Assembly: GCA_021162785.1 (NCBI GenBank)
Contig: JAGGYA010000011.1
Location: 1-43,270, forward strand
From: Candidatus Calescibacteriota bacterium
GTDB lineage: Bacteria; CAIJMQ01; JAADFP01
Direction of reading: 5' to 3'
DNA length: 43,270 bases
Part shown: one piece after another, positions 18,601 to 27,461 of the stretch
How the letters are laid out: every line of letters starts with the position of its first letter
Position numbering within the stretch: position 1 is the stretch's first letter
Position numbers and translations under genes: made by a program
Notes under the pieces: model-generated
What the model was told of the DNA's origin: nothing
Seen by the model: the letters and a program-made list of their open reading frames with translations, nothing else
The model's database searches: none

Positions 18601-19480
18601 ATTCTTACGATTCCTGGAGATTCAGAGAAATTATTCCCCGCATACTCTCCGTTCCTATCGTATAGACCTTGAGCAATTTCGTGGATTTCTGGAGAAAAAG
18701 GGAAAGAACTTGAAAGAGGTGGATATCTTTCTTGCCCGTGAGTACCTTGCTTATCTTAAAAATAAAGGGCTTTCCTCATCTTCCCTTATGAGGAAAGTAG
18801 CATCCCTTAAATCTTTTTTCAAGTTTCTTGCACTCAGGAAATACATTACTGGAAATCCTCTCCGGGTGCTTGCCAGTCCCAAGAGAGAGAAAATACTTCC
18901 CCGTTTTTTAGGAGTAGAAGAAATGGAGTTAATACTCACTTTACCTTTTGAAGGGAAAATGGGTAAAAGAGATCGTGCAATTCTGGAACTTCTTTACTCC
19001 ACAGGCATTAGGGTTAGCGAACTGGTAAATTTGAATCTTGAGGATATAGACTGGCAGCAGGAATTTATCAAGGTGCGAGGGAAGGGAAGTAAGGAAAGAG
19101 TTGTTCCGGTGGGGGAGAAAGCTCTTATTGCCATAGAGGAATATCTCCCTTTAAGACAAAAGTTGCTTAAGCATCATCGGCGGGATATTTATGTTGAACC
19201 TTCTGCACTTTTTCTCAATGCATGGGGAGGGAGACTCACTTCACGAAGTGTGGAAAGGATAGTGGAGAAATACATTCGGAGAGCTTCATTGAAGAAGAAG
19301 GTCACTCCCCATCAATTCAGGCACTCTTTTGCCACTCATCTTCTGGAAAGGGGAGCTGATTTAAGAGCTGTTCAGGAACTCTTAGGTCATTCCTCCCTTT
19401 CCACCACTCAGGTGTATACCCATCTCACACCTTCACTTATCCGGAGGGTTTATTTAAAAGCCCATCCCAGAGGAAAGTGA
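18581..19480 (+). CDS. Tyrosine recombinase XerC/XerD
   Basis: Core-binding domain then LLYSTGIRVSEL, TPHQFRHSFATHLLERGADLRAVQELLGHSSLSTTQVYTHLT. Confidence 0.95.
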   Translation: MLKEINEFLRFLEIQRNYSPHTLRSYRIDLEQFRGFLEKKGKNLKEVDIFLAREYLAYLKNKGLSSSSLMRKVASLKSFFKFLALRKYITGNPLRVLASPKREKILPRFLGVEEMELILTLPFEGKMGKRDRAILELLYSTGIRVSELVNLNLEDIDWQQEFIKVRGKGSKERVVPVGEKALIAIEEYLPLRQKLLKHHRRDIYVEPSALFLNAWGGRLTSRSVERIVEKYIRRASLKKKVTPHQFRHSFATHLLERGADLRAVQELLGHSSLSTTQVYTHLTPSLIRRVYLKAHPRGK

Positions 19481-20203
19481 TTAAAGAAAATTTTCCAGTA
19501 ATTTAGCAGTTTCTTTCCCCATACCTCCCAGACGGTAAATAATGACTTCTCTTACACCCATACTTTTTGCGAGTTTAAGAACTCTATCCAGTTCACTGAA
19601 GGTGATCTCCCTTTCCAGACGGGTTATCCCTTTTCCCAGACAGCCAACCCCCACAATGAAATTTTTCCCAAAATTTTTTATACCCTTTTCCATTTCCCTT
19701 TTTATTACCCAGAAAGGGAGGAAGGTGGGATAAAGGAGATAGCAAATTTTCTGAGACTTCCCAAGGAAGGAAAGGCCCAGGGATATCCTTATCTTTTCAG
19801 GAAATAAGGGGATTTCACCCAAAATTAATTTTTCTCCCTTTTCCTCTATAAATCTGTTCAGGAAAGATTTGGAAGACCAAAAATGGGGAAAATCCATAAG
19901 CCTCAGTGGAGATAGAAGGGGTAATTCAAGGTCCAGAAATATCTTTTCTTCCCGGATTTGACTTGCAATTCTCATCATTCCTTTTAGGGAAGAAAAAGGG
20001 GAAAACCAGTATCCCTCCTCTATTTTCAGTAAAGGCCACCATATAATTTCCAGATCTTTCTTGAATTCAAGAGCGATTTTCTTCCAGTATTCCCATTTCT
20101 CTCTACTTGAAGAAGCAAGGTAAAGGGAAGTAGGGAAGTTAATGATGGCCAGTTTCCTCAGGTTCTTAAAGGAAGGAAATTCCTCAAAGAATGAGATTTT
20201 CAT
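19481..20203 (-). CDS. Uncharacterised protein, possibly TIM-barrel-like
   Basis: 240-aa ORF with no overlapping competitor of quality; abuts the xerC/D stop tail-to-tail; ends VREVIIYRLGGMGKETAKLLENFL. Confidence 0.65.
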   Translation of the reverse strand: MKISFFEEFPSFKNLRKLAIINFPTSLYLASSSREKWEYWKKIALEFKKDLEIIWWPLLKIEEGYWFSPFSSLKGMMRIASQIREEKIFLDLELPLLSPLRLMDFPHFWSSKSFLNRFIEEKGEKLILGEIPLFPEKIRISLGLSFLGKSQKICYLLYPTFLPFWVIKREMEKGIKNFGKNFIVGVGCLGKGITRLEREITFSELDRVLKLAKSMGVREVIIYRLGGMGKETAKLLENFL

Positions 20204-20272
20204 TTCCCTACTAATAGGATAAAATCATTCCATGATTTACTCAATATCCGAATGTGGAAGTTTATGAAGTGG

Positions 20273-20278
20273 TAAAAT
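20273..20278 (+). promoter_or_regulatory. Putative -10 element abutting the radical SAM start codon
   Basis: TAAAAT ends 6 nt before ATG 20285; no SD upstream. No good -35 seen. Confidence 0.35.
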
Positions 20279-20284
20279 CATAGA

Positions 20285-21709
20285 ATGGACAGAAGAGTTA
20301 AAGAATTCCTTGAAGGAAAGGAGATTCTCTCTCTGGGTCCTCGGATTCTTGAACTTTCCATAACCACAGCCTGTGATAGTTCATGCTTAGGTTGCTGGTG
20401 CCATTCCCCTTTTGTGGATTTCCCTCAAGAAAAAAAGGGATTGTTTTTACCATTCAAGATAATTGAAGAACTCATCTGTGAGCTTAAGGAAAAGGGACTG
20501 GAAGAAGTGCAGATTTCGGGTGCTGGTGAACCACTTCTTCATCCCCAGCTGAAGGAGATAATAAGCCTCATAAAAGGGAAGGGTATTAGATGCCATCTTG
20601 TAACCAATTTTTTATCTGCAGGAGATGAAGAAATCCTATTTTTTATTGAAGAAGGTTTGGATCTTTTAACCGTTTCTCTCTGGGCTGGCACTCCAGAGAC
20701 TTTTGTGCTTCTCCATCCCAATAGAAAAGAAGAAGACTTTGAAAGAATCAGTGAAAAACTTAAAAAGTTGAGAAAGGAAAGGGATGAAAGAGGGAAATTT
20801 TATCCCAAGGTTAAGATTTATCATGTCCTGAATCATTTAAATGCTGAAGAAATGGAAGTTATGCTTAAGCATGCACTTAATGTGGGAGCAGATATGATAG
20901 AATTCAAATCCATTGACATAATTCCTGGGAAAACAGACTTTCTTGCCTTTACAGAAAACGATGTTGAGGTTCTTCTGGAGAGTATAGAAAGATTGAAGAA
21001 AAAGGTGGATTTCCCATATTCTGTTAACTACGACCCTCTAAATGTTCCCCACCTTATTGTTTTTGATGACATTGAATTGAGGAAAGAAATCATGGATTAT
21101 GGGAGGTTTTTACTTAAAGATCTCCTTCCATCCGGTTTTTCCATTTCTTTCGACAACCTTGACCCCAATAATCCCGAACCAGAACAGTTGAATGTTCGAT
21201 GTCCTAAGAATAGGATAAATCATAAATCGATTTTGAGGGAGGAACCAGACCAGAGTTTTTACTTTTTCTTTTTCCGAGAATACTGCAGAGATTGTCCTAA
21301 GATTTCCACCTGTTTCCCGGAGAATGAAGAAGTAAAGGAGGTAAGACTCCCTTATCTTTCTTTATTAGCTTTAGGCCGGTTGGAAAGGGAGCTCACAAAC
21401 TATCAGAAGAAGGGAAGTTATGCTTGCGATATTGTGGATAAAATCCCCTGTTATGCAGGATGGCTTTATGCCAGAGTGGAGGCGGATGGGGAAGTTATTC
21501 CCTGCTGTAAGGGGCATGCTTTCCCAGTGGGGAATATTTTTGAGAAAAGTTTTTGGGAAATCTGGAATGGGGAAAAAGAAAGACTTTTTAGAAGGGAGGG
21601 AAGGAAACTCTTAAAAGAGGGGCCCATTTTTCAACTTATAGGTTGTCGGAAGGGTTGTGATAATATAGGGCTTAACATCTCTTTCCATGGCGAAATACTT
21701 ACGGGGTAA
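20285..21709 (+). CDS. Radical SAM protein with SPASM-like C-terminal Cys-rich domain
   Basis: ITTACDSSCLGCWC (CxxxCxxC), EVQISGAGEPLLHP; C-terminal CRDCPKISTC and ARVEADGEVIPCCKG...GNIFEKSFWEIWNG typical of SPASM. Confidence 0.9.
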   Translation: MDRRVKEFLEGKEILSLGPRILELSITTACDSSCLGCWCHSPFVDFPQEKKGLFLPFKIIEELICELKEKGLEEVQISGAGEPLLHPQLKEIISLIKGKGIRCHLVTNFLSAGDEEILFFIEEGLDLLTVSLWAGTPETFVLLHPNRKEEDFERISEKLKKLRKERDERGKFYPKVKIYHVLNHLNAEEMEVMLKHALNVGADMIEFKSIDIIPGKTDFLAFTENDVEVLLESIERLKKKVDFPYSVNYDPLNVPHLIVFDDIELRKEIMDYGRFLLKDLLPSGFSISFDNLDPNNPEPEQLNVRCPKNRINHKSILREEPDQSFYFFFFREYCRDCPKISTCFPENEEVKEVRLPYLSLLALGRLERELTNYQKKGSYACDIVDKIPCYAGWLYARVEADGEVIPCCKGHAFPVGNIFEKSFWEIWNGEKERLFRREGRKLLKEGPIFQLIGCRKGCDNIGLNISFHGEILTG

Positions 21710-22691
21710 AATAGTATTCCTTTCACTATTTTTCTCTCTTTTCTGTCTGGAATTACTTTCTCGCTTTTTTTACAATCCTTTCCAAGTGGCGGAGTTTGTG
21801 AGTTTTCGTGTGGGTGAAGAAGCTCAAAGTTATCAAAAGTCTTCTATACCTGGACTTGCTTATGAACCTGTTCCAGGTGAGGGAGAATTCAATTCTTTGG
21901 GATTAAGGGATTATGAAAAGTACGAGTGGCATAAACCACCTGGTCATGTGAGAATTCTGATAATAGGCGATTCTATCACCTTTGGCACAGGCGTCCCAAA
22001 AGAGTTCACCTATGCAAAATTCTTGGAAAGGTTATTAAACCGAAATGGCCAGAGATTTGAGGTACTGAATGGGGGAGTGGAAGGTTACAATACCGTTCAA
22101 GAGATAGCCTGGTTTTTCCATCATCTTTATAAACTGGAGCCGGATGTGGTAATTGTGGGGTATTGCTTAAATGACCGGGGATTTCATATTCCTAAGTTTC
22201 ATCGTAAGGGAAAGGTAGCAGAAATAATTTTCTACTCCTATAATTACCCCTATGTCTTCCCCTTACCCGGCAATGGTTTCTTTCTTACTCATTTGCGTTC
22301 TTATGCACTTTTTCAATCAGCTTTGAGTGGGCTTTTTATGAAAGTGAAGAAGAGTAAACATGTTAAAAGATATGTACCCCAGGAAAGCTCCAAGCCTATG
22401 GAAGAAGCACTGGTGAAGCTGAGAAATTATTGTGATGAGAAGGGAATAAAATTGTTCGTGATAATTTTCCCTTATTTCCAATCCTGGAAAAATTACTTTT
22501 TATGGCCTGAACACCAGTGGATTAAGCAAGTTTTAAAAAGTTTAAAAATTCCTTATTTTGACCTGTATCACACCTATTGTTTTTTCCCACCAAAATGGTT
22601 GTGTCGGGATAAAATTCATCCTTCTGTTTTTGGGCATTACCTGGCAGCTTTGGCTATCTATGAGGTCTTCTTCCGGGAGGTGGAGAAATGA
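21687..22691 (+). CDS. SGNH/GDSL-family hydrolase, membrane-anchored
   Basis: N-terminal TM; ILIIGDSITFGTGVPKEFTYAKFLERLL, GYCLNDRG, DKIHPSVFGHYLAA. Confidence 0.88.
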   Translation: MAKYLRGKIVFLSLFFSLFCLELLSRFFYNPFQVAEFVSFRVGEEAQSYQKSSIPGLAYEPVPGEGEFNSLGLRDYEKYEWHKPPGHVRILIIGDSITFGTGVPKEFTYAKFLERLLNRNGQRFEVLNGGVEGYNTVQEIAWFFHHLYKLEPDVVIVGYCLNDRGFHIPKFHRKGKVAEIIFYSYNYPYVFPLPGNGFFLTHLRSYALFQSALSGLFMKVKKSKHVKRYVPQESSKPMEEALVKLRNYCDEKGIKLFVIIFPYFQSWKNYFLWPEHQWIKQVLKSLKIPYFDLYHTYCFFPPKWLCRDKIHPSVFGHYLAALAIYEVFFREVEK

Positions 22692-23836
22692 GAATACTTA
22701 TGATTCATCCTCATGATATTTTCTCCTACTCCGAACCCTGGACTTCCCGTATTGTTCACCTGGCTCATGAACTTATAAAAAGGGGGGAAGAGGTTAAGGT
22801 TGTTTATTTCCCCATTAAAGAAGAGGAAATGAACTGGAAAGATTTACCTTTTTCTGCCATTCCTCTGGATAGAGGTCGAGGATGGGTGGTTTTTTTCAAG
22901 AATCTTTTGAAACTCATAAAACTCTGCATTTGGGCAGAAGTGGTTCACTTCCAGAAATGTTTCCATTACTCAGCTTTACCTGCGGTGATAGCTGCCTGGC
23001 TTACTGGTAGGCCCATTCATTATGATTGGGATGACTGGGAATACAAGATTTACCATGCAGATACTCCACCATCCCGTCTGGTGGGACGATTTATGGGAAT
23101 CATAGAAAATAATCTTCCTTATCTGGTGGAGACTATTTCTGTTTCCAGTCAGAATCTTTTTAATCTGGCCAGAAGCTTAGGGGTAAAGGAAGAAAGGATT
23201 TTTAGGGCACCAGTGGGTGCGGACCTGGAACTTTTTCATCCGGGAATCCCAGCAGAACATATACGGGAGAAATGGGGAGTGAAAGATATACTGGTGATAT
23301 ATATGGGACAGCTTCATGGTGGACAATATGCTCAACTCTTTATAGAAGCAGCAGCACTCCTTAAAGCAAAGTATCCTGAAGTAACTTTCATGATTGTGGG
23401 AGGGGGATACAAAGAAAAATTCCTGAGAGAATATTCCGAGAAATTGAGGGCTCATGTCATAATAACTGGATTTATACCCCACGAAGAAGTGCCAGTTTAC
23501 ATTAATGCTGGGGATATATGTGTGGCATGTTTTGAGGATAATGAGATAACCAGGTCAAAAAGTCCTCTGAAAATCGTGGAGTATATGGCCTGTGGTAAAC
23601 CAGTAGTGGCCAGTGATGTGGGAGAGGTGAGAGGAATGCTGGGAGATGCAGGGATACTTGTTCCACCAGGAGATGCTAAAGCACTGGCTGAGGGGATAGA
23701 AAAACTTTTAAGGAATCCAGAAGAAAGGGAAAAACTGGGGAAAAGAGGGAGGGAAAGGGTGGAGAAAATATATAACTGGGGTAATACTGCAGAGAATTTA
23801 AGGAGAGCGTATCAAAAAGCGCTTTATGGGAAATAA
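22688..23836 (+). CDS. GT4-family glycosyltransferase
   Basis: ILMIHPHDIFSYSEPWTSRIVHLAHEL, SPLKIVEYMACGKPVVASDVGEVRGML. Confidence 0.92.
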   Translation: MRILMIHPHDIFSYSEPWTSRIVHLAHELIKRGEEVKVVYFPIKEEEMNWKDLPFSAIPLDRGRGWVVFFKNLLKLIKLCIWAEVVHFQKCFHYSALPAVIAAWLTGRPIHYDWDDWEYKIYHADTPPSRLVGRFMGIIENNLPYLVETISVSSQNLFNLARSLGVKEERIFRAPVGADLELFHPGIPAEHIREKWGVKDILVIYMGQLHGGQYAQLFIEAAALLKAKYPEVTFMIVGGGYKEKFLREYSEKLRAHVIITGFIPHEEVPVYINAGDICVACFEDNEITRSKSPLKIVEYMACGKPVVASDVGEVRGMLGDAGILVPPGDAKALAEGIEKLLRNPEEREKLGKRGRERVEKIYNWGNTAENLRRAYQKALYGK

Positions 23837-24950
23837 AAAGAAACTCTTAGTTATAAGTTGGTGTTATCCACCTCGAACAGGAGGACCAGCTACTGAGATG
23901 GTTATACTTGCAGAAAAATTTGCCTTAAAGAGAGAGTTAAGGGTTAAGTTTCTGGTGCCTTTCCCCGGGGATGAGGGGAAAGAAGAAATTATGGGAGTGA
24001 AGACGAATTTTAAATTTTTCCCTTTGAAGACTCTTGAATTTATAACCAAGGCTCTCCTTCACTTTGCTGGGAGAAGAGAAGAAATCCAGTTCATTCAAGC
24101 CCATGATTTTTCTGTTAGCACTGTTCTGGCTGTTCTTTTAAAAGTCCTTTTCTACCCAAAGGCAAGAATAATAAGTGTTTTCACAGGTGACCCCATTTTT
24201 GAGTTAATTAATTATTATCGGAAGAGATGTCCTGATTATGAGTTCTTTCGGGATGGAAAGAGTAGGCTCTATAATCTATTTTTTCAATTATACAGAAAAT
24301 TGATAGTGAAAAAGATTTCTCTCATTATTTTGCCCCACGAGTCATTGATTCAGGATATAAGGAGATTTGATGAAAAAATTCAATACCGGGTAATTTACCC
24401 TTCTTTCCCTGCAGACCTTTTCCATTCTGGGAGGATAAAAAAGGAGAAGGTGATTCTTGTAGTGAGCCGGATGGTCCCCTGGAAGAATGTAGAAAAGGCA
24501 ATAGAGCTATTTTTGAGTGTGAAAAAGAAAGATTGGAAATTGTGGGTTGTGGGTGAAGGCCCTTTACTTCCTTTCTATCTTCAAAAATACGGAAAAAGAG
24601 AAGAAATTGAGTTTAGAACCCGCCTTAGTTACCCGGAGCTGGTAACCCTTTATCAGAAAGCCTACATTTTTCTTCTTCTTTCCGGATATGAGACTTATTC
24701 CATTTCTATTTCTGAAGCACTGGAAGCAGGCTGTATCCCCCTGGTCTCAAATATACCCCTCTTCAGGAAAAGATTTAAAAATGGGGAGGTAGTTTTCATG
24801 GATCTCCATTCTTTTTCTCAAATGAAGAGAAGATTGAGGGAGGTTATGGAAGCTTATCCGGCTGAGATGGTGGGCAAAAAAGATAGAGGTAAAGAAAAAG
24901 GAATGGGAGCAGAGGATTACTTTTCCTTGTACTCTTCCATATCTCCATGA
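23826..24950 (+). CDS. GT4-family glycosyltransferase
   Basis: LLVISWCYPPRTGGPATEM, VVSRMVPWKNVEKAIELF, YETYSISISEALEAGCIPLVS. Confidence 0.9.
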   Translation: MGNKKKLLVISWCYPPRTGGPATEMVILAEKFALKRELRVKFLVPFPGDEGKEEIMGVKTNFKFFPLKTLEFITKALLHFAGRREEIQFIQAHDFSVSTVLAVLLKVLFYPKARIISVFTGDPIFELINYYRKRCPDYEFFRDGKSRLYNLFFQLYRKLIVKKISLIILPHESLIQDIRRFDEKIQYRVIYPSFPADLFHSGRIKKEKVILVVSRMVPWKNVEKAIELFLSVKKKDWKLWVVGEGPLLPFYLQKYGKREEIEFRTRLSYPELVTLYQKAYIFLLLSGYETYSISISEALEAGCIPLVSNIPLFRKRFKNGEVVFMDLHSFSQMKRRLREVMEAYPAEMVGKKDRGKEKGMGAEDYFSLYSSISP

Positions 24951-26071
24951 AAAAATTAAAGGTTCTCTATATATCCATGGAATATCCACCTTACATTTGG
25001 GGAGGAGCAGGAATTTATCTTTACCTCCTTATTAAAACCCTCCTGCGGAATTATCCTGATCAAATAGAGATTTCCATATTTTGCCCAAAAGGTGTTACGG
25101 AATTGGGGAAGGGATTACCACCTCTTAAAGTAAATATTTTTCCGGTTTCCCTTTCTTTCCAATTCTTTCCTGCAAGATATTTAGAATTTCTGGTGAAGGC
25201 AAATTTATTTGTCAGAAGAAAGGGTAAAGATTTTCAGATAATACATGACAATTACAATTCTATCTTCTTTTCCCCTACCTCCCTTGTGGCAACCGTTCAT
25301 ACCACCCAATGGCATGAATGCCAGCATTCTTTATTTTACTATCCTTCCCTCTTAAGAATTTTCCCCTGGCTTGCTTACCAATTTTTATGGAGTTTTGAGA
25401 AAATGTGTTTAAGCCATGCAGATGTTCTGATTGTTCCCACTTCCTATCTTAAGAAAACCTTAAGCCAGATTTTCCCGGGAAAGGAAATCAAAGTAATTCC
25501 TCATGGGATTGATATAACTTTCTTTTCACCCCGTAAGGAGAGTAAGATTTTCGACCTCATTTTTGCAGGAAGATTTGTAGCCAGGAAAGGAATAAGAGAA
25601 TTTCTTGATTCTCTCTATTTTTTGCACACTCCTTTAAAAGTTCTTCTTGCAGGCTATGGTAAGGGAAGAATCCTTCAAAAAATTGAGAAAGTAAAGAAAG
25701 AAACCCCGCACCAGTTATTTGTAAGGGAGATCCCCTGGTTGGATTTGCCCGTGTTTTTTTCAAAGACTAAACTTGCAGTATTCCCTTCTCATTATGAATC
25801 TTTTGGTTACACAATTCTTGAAACTCTCTCCTCTGGTTTGCCTATCTTAACCACACCCGTGGGTATTGCTTCTGGTTTGAGAGGGAAAGAAATTATTCCC
25901 CTGCCTCCCCAACCAGAAATTATTGCAGAAAAAGTAAAGTTTTATTTACAAAACGAAGAAGAAAGAGGAGAAGCAAATAGAAGACTACGGGAATATTTTC
26001 AGAAAAAATTTTCTCTGGAGAAAGAAGCGGAAGAAACTTTTAAAATCTATGAGAAACTCAGCAAAAATTAA
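24947..26071 (+). CDS. GT4-family glycosyltransferase
   Basis: VLYISMEYPPYIWGGAGIYLYLL, IPHGIDITFFSP, GRFVARKGIREFL, YESFGYTILETLSSGLPILTTPVG. Confidence 0.93.
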   Translation: MKKLKVLYISMEYPPYIWGGAGIYLYLLIKTLLRNYPDQIEISIFCPKGVTELGKGLPPLKVNIFPVSLSFQFFPARYLEFLVKANLFVRRKGKDFQIIHDNYNSIFFSPTSLVATVHTTQWHECQHSLFYYPSLLRIFPWLAYQFLWSFEKMCLSHADVLIVPTSYLKKTLSQIFPGKEIKVIPHGIDITFFSPRKESKIFDLIFAGRFVARKGIREFLDSLYFLHTPLKVLLAGYGKGRILQKIEKVKKETPHQLFVREIPWLDLPVFFSKTKLAVFPSHYESFGYTILETLSSGLPILTTPVGIASGLRGKEIIPLPPQPEIIAEKVKFYLQNEEERGEANRRLREYFQKKFSLEKEAEETFKIYEKLSKN

Positions 26072-27455
26072 AAATAACCTCTTTCTGGTACTTCTTTTCT
26101 TCCTTTTCTGGTCTTTGAATTTTCTTTACTGGATGGAAGATAATTCTCTGCCTATAAGGGACGAGGCCAATCATATAAGAATTGCCTGGGGATACAGGAA
26201 GGGGTGGGATTTGCCTCTTCATCCTGCTCACGGTCCTTTATTTTACTGGATTTCTTATCCATTTCTCTCTTCTTCTTTTCCTTTCCTACCCTTTGCAAAT
26301 ATAATTTTTTCCATTTTTCTTTTCCTTGCATTTTTCATTATGGGAGAGAAACTCCTAAAAGATAGTTTCTTTCCCCTTTACCTTTTGCTCACTTTCCCGG
26401 TGGTTTTTTCTCTTTCCCGTATGTTTTTACTCGATTTCTCCCTTTTATGTCTGGTGGCTTTTTCCATCTCTCTCCTTTTTCTTGAAAGTAAATGGGCATA
26501 TGTTGGTTTTTATTTTTCTTCACTGGCTGGATATCTTTTGAAATTGAGTTTCCCTCTATATGTTTTCCCTCCTCTCCTTTACTTGGGAAGGAAAAGAAAA
26601 AAATTCTTTGTTTTATTCTTTTTAGCCACGATTTCTGCTTTACCCTTTTACCTTCCAAAGATTTCTGGAATTCTGAATACAGTGATTATGCCGGGAACCT
26701 CTCATTTATCTTCTCCATTAAAAAAGCTCCATGAGGAACTAATTTCTTTCATTTTACAGTTGAAGGAACTCGTGGGTACAGTATATCTCTTACCATTTCT
26801 AATTCTCCTTTCTTTTTATCTTCCTCGTTTAAAGAACAGGTTTTTATACTCACTTTCCTTTTTCTTCCCCCTCTTTTTCATCTTTTTATTCTCTTACACG
26901 GAGGTAAGGTATGTTCTGCCTGTTCTCATATGGCTGGCTTTAGTGATTGCTGAAAGTGTTACAGTTCCCTCCTCTCTCAGTAGAAAATTCATTACTTCCC
27001 TTCTCATTCTGGCAGGGCTTCTTCAATTTTTGATACTCTCCTTTTATCCTTGGGAAGATAGACTCCCTTCTTCTTTTACTCCTCACAATACCTGGATTAT
27101 CCACTCTACAAGAAGTGAAAGTTTCCCCGTGGAGGAAATTCTTAATTCTCTTATAAGGCTTACCAAGGGAAAGGATGCGGTGATAGGAGTTATGGGGCAG
27201 ACTATGGAATTGGGGCCGGATTTGCTATGGCTTATTGCCTCTTTAAAGGATTTCCCCTATGAATTTGTGGAGGTAGAAAGGGGGAATCTCAAGGAGCATC
27301 CAGAAATTTCGTTTATTCTTTTGATAAGGGAAAGTGAAGAGGGGCTACCTCATTATTTGAAGTTTCCCCAGGAAACTTTCATCCATTTCAAAACTCTTTC
27401 CTGGGGAAATACCAAGGTGGGATTTTTTAAAAAGATAATCCAGGTTTATAATTAA
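26049..27455 (+). CDS. GT39/ArnT-like polytopic glycosyltransferase
   Basis: Multi-TM with RDEANHIRIAWGY acidic first-loop motif and GPLFYWISYPF. Confidence 0.78.
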   Translation: MRNSAKIKNNLFLVLLFFLFWSLNFLYWMEDNSLPIRDEANHIRIAWGYRKGWDLPLHPAHGPLFYWISYPFLSSSFPFLPFANIIFSIFLFLAFFIMGEKLLKDSFFPLYLLLTFPVVFSLSRMFLLDFSLLCLVAFSISLLFLESKWAYVGFYFSSLAGYLLKLSFPLYVFPPLLYLGRKRKKFFVLFFLATISALPFYLPKISGILNTVIMPGTSHLSSPLKKLHEELISFILQLKELVGTVYLLPFLILLSFYLPRLKNRFLYSLSFFFPLFFIFLFSYTEVRYVLPVLIWLALVIAESVTVPSSLSRKFITSLLILAGLLQFLILSFYPWEDRLPSSFTPHNTWIIHSTRSESFPVEEILNSLIRLTKGKDAVIGVMGQTMELGPDLLWLIASLKDFPYEFVEVERGNLKEHPEISFILLIRESEEGLPHYLKFPQETFIHFKTLSWGNTKVGFFKKIIQVYN

Positions 27456-27461
27456 AATGAA

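Noticed and set aside
20204-20284. Search for a RiPP precursor peptide upstream of the radical SAM gene
   Set aside because: The gap is only 81 nt and contains no start-SD-peptide combination worth reporting.
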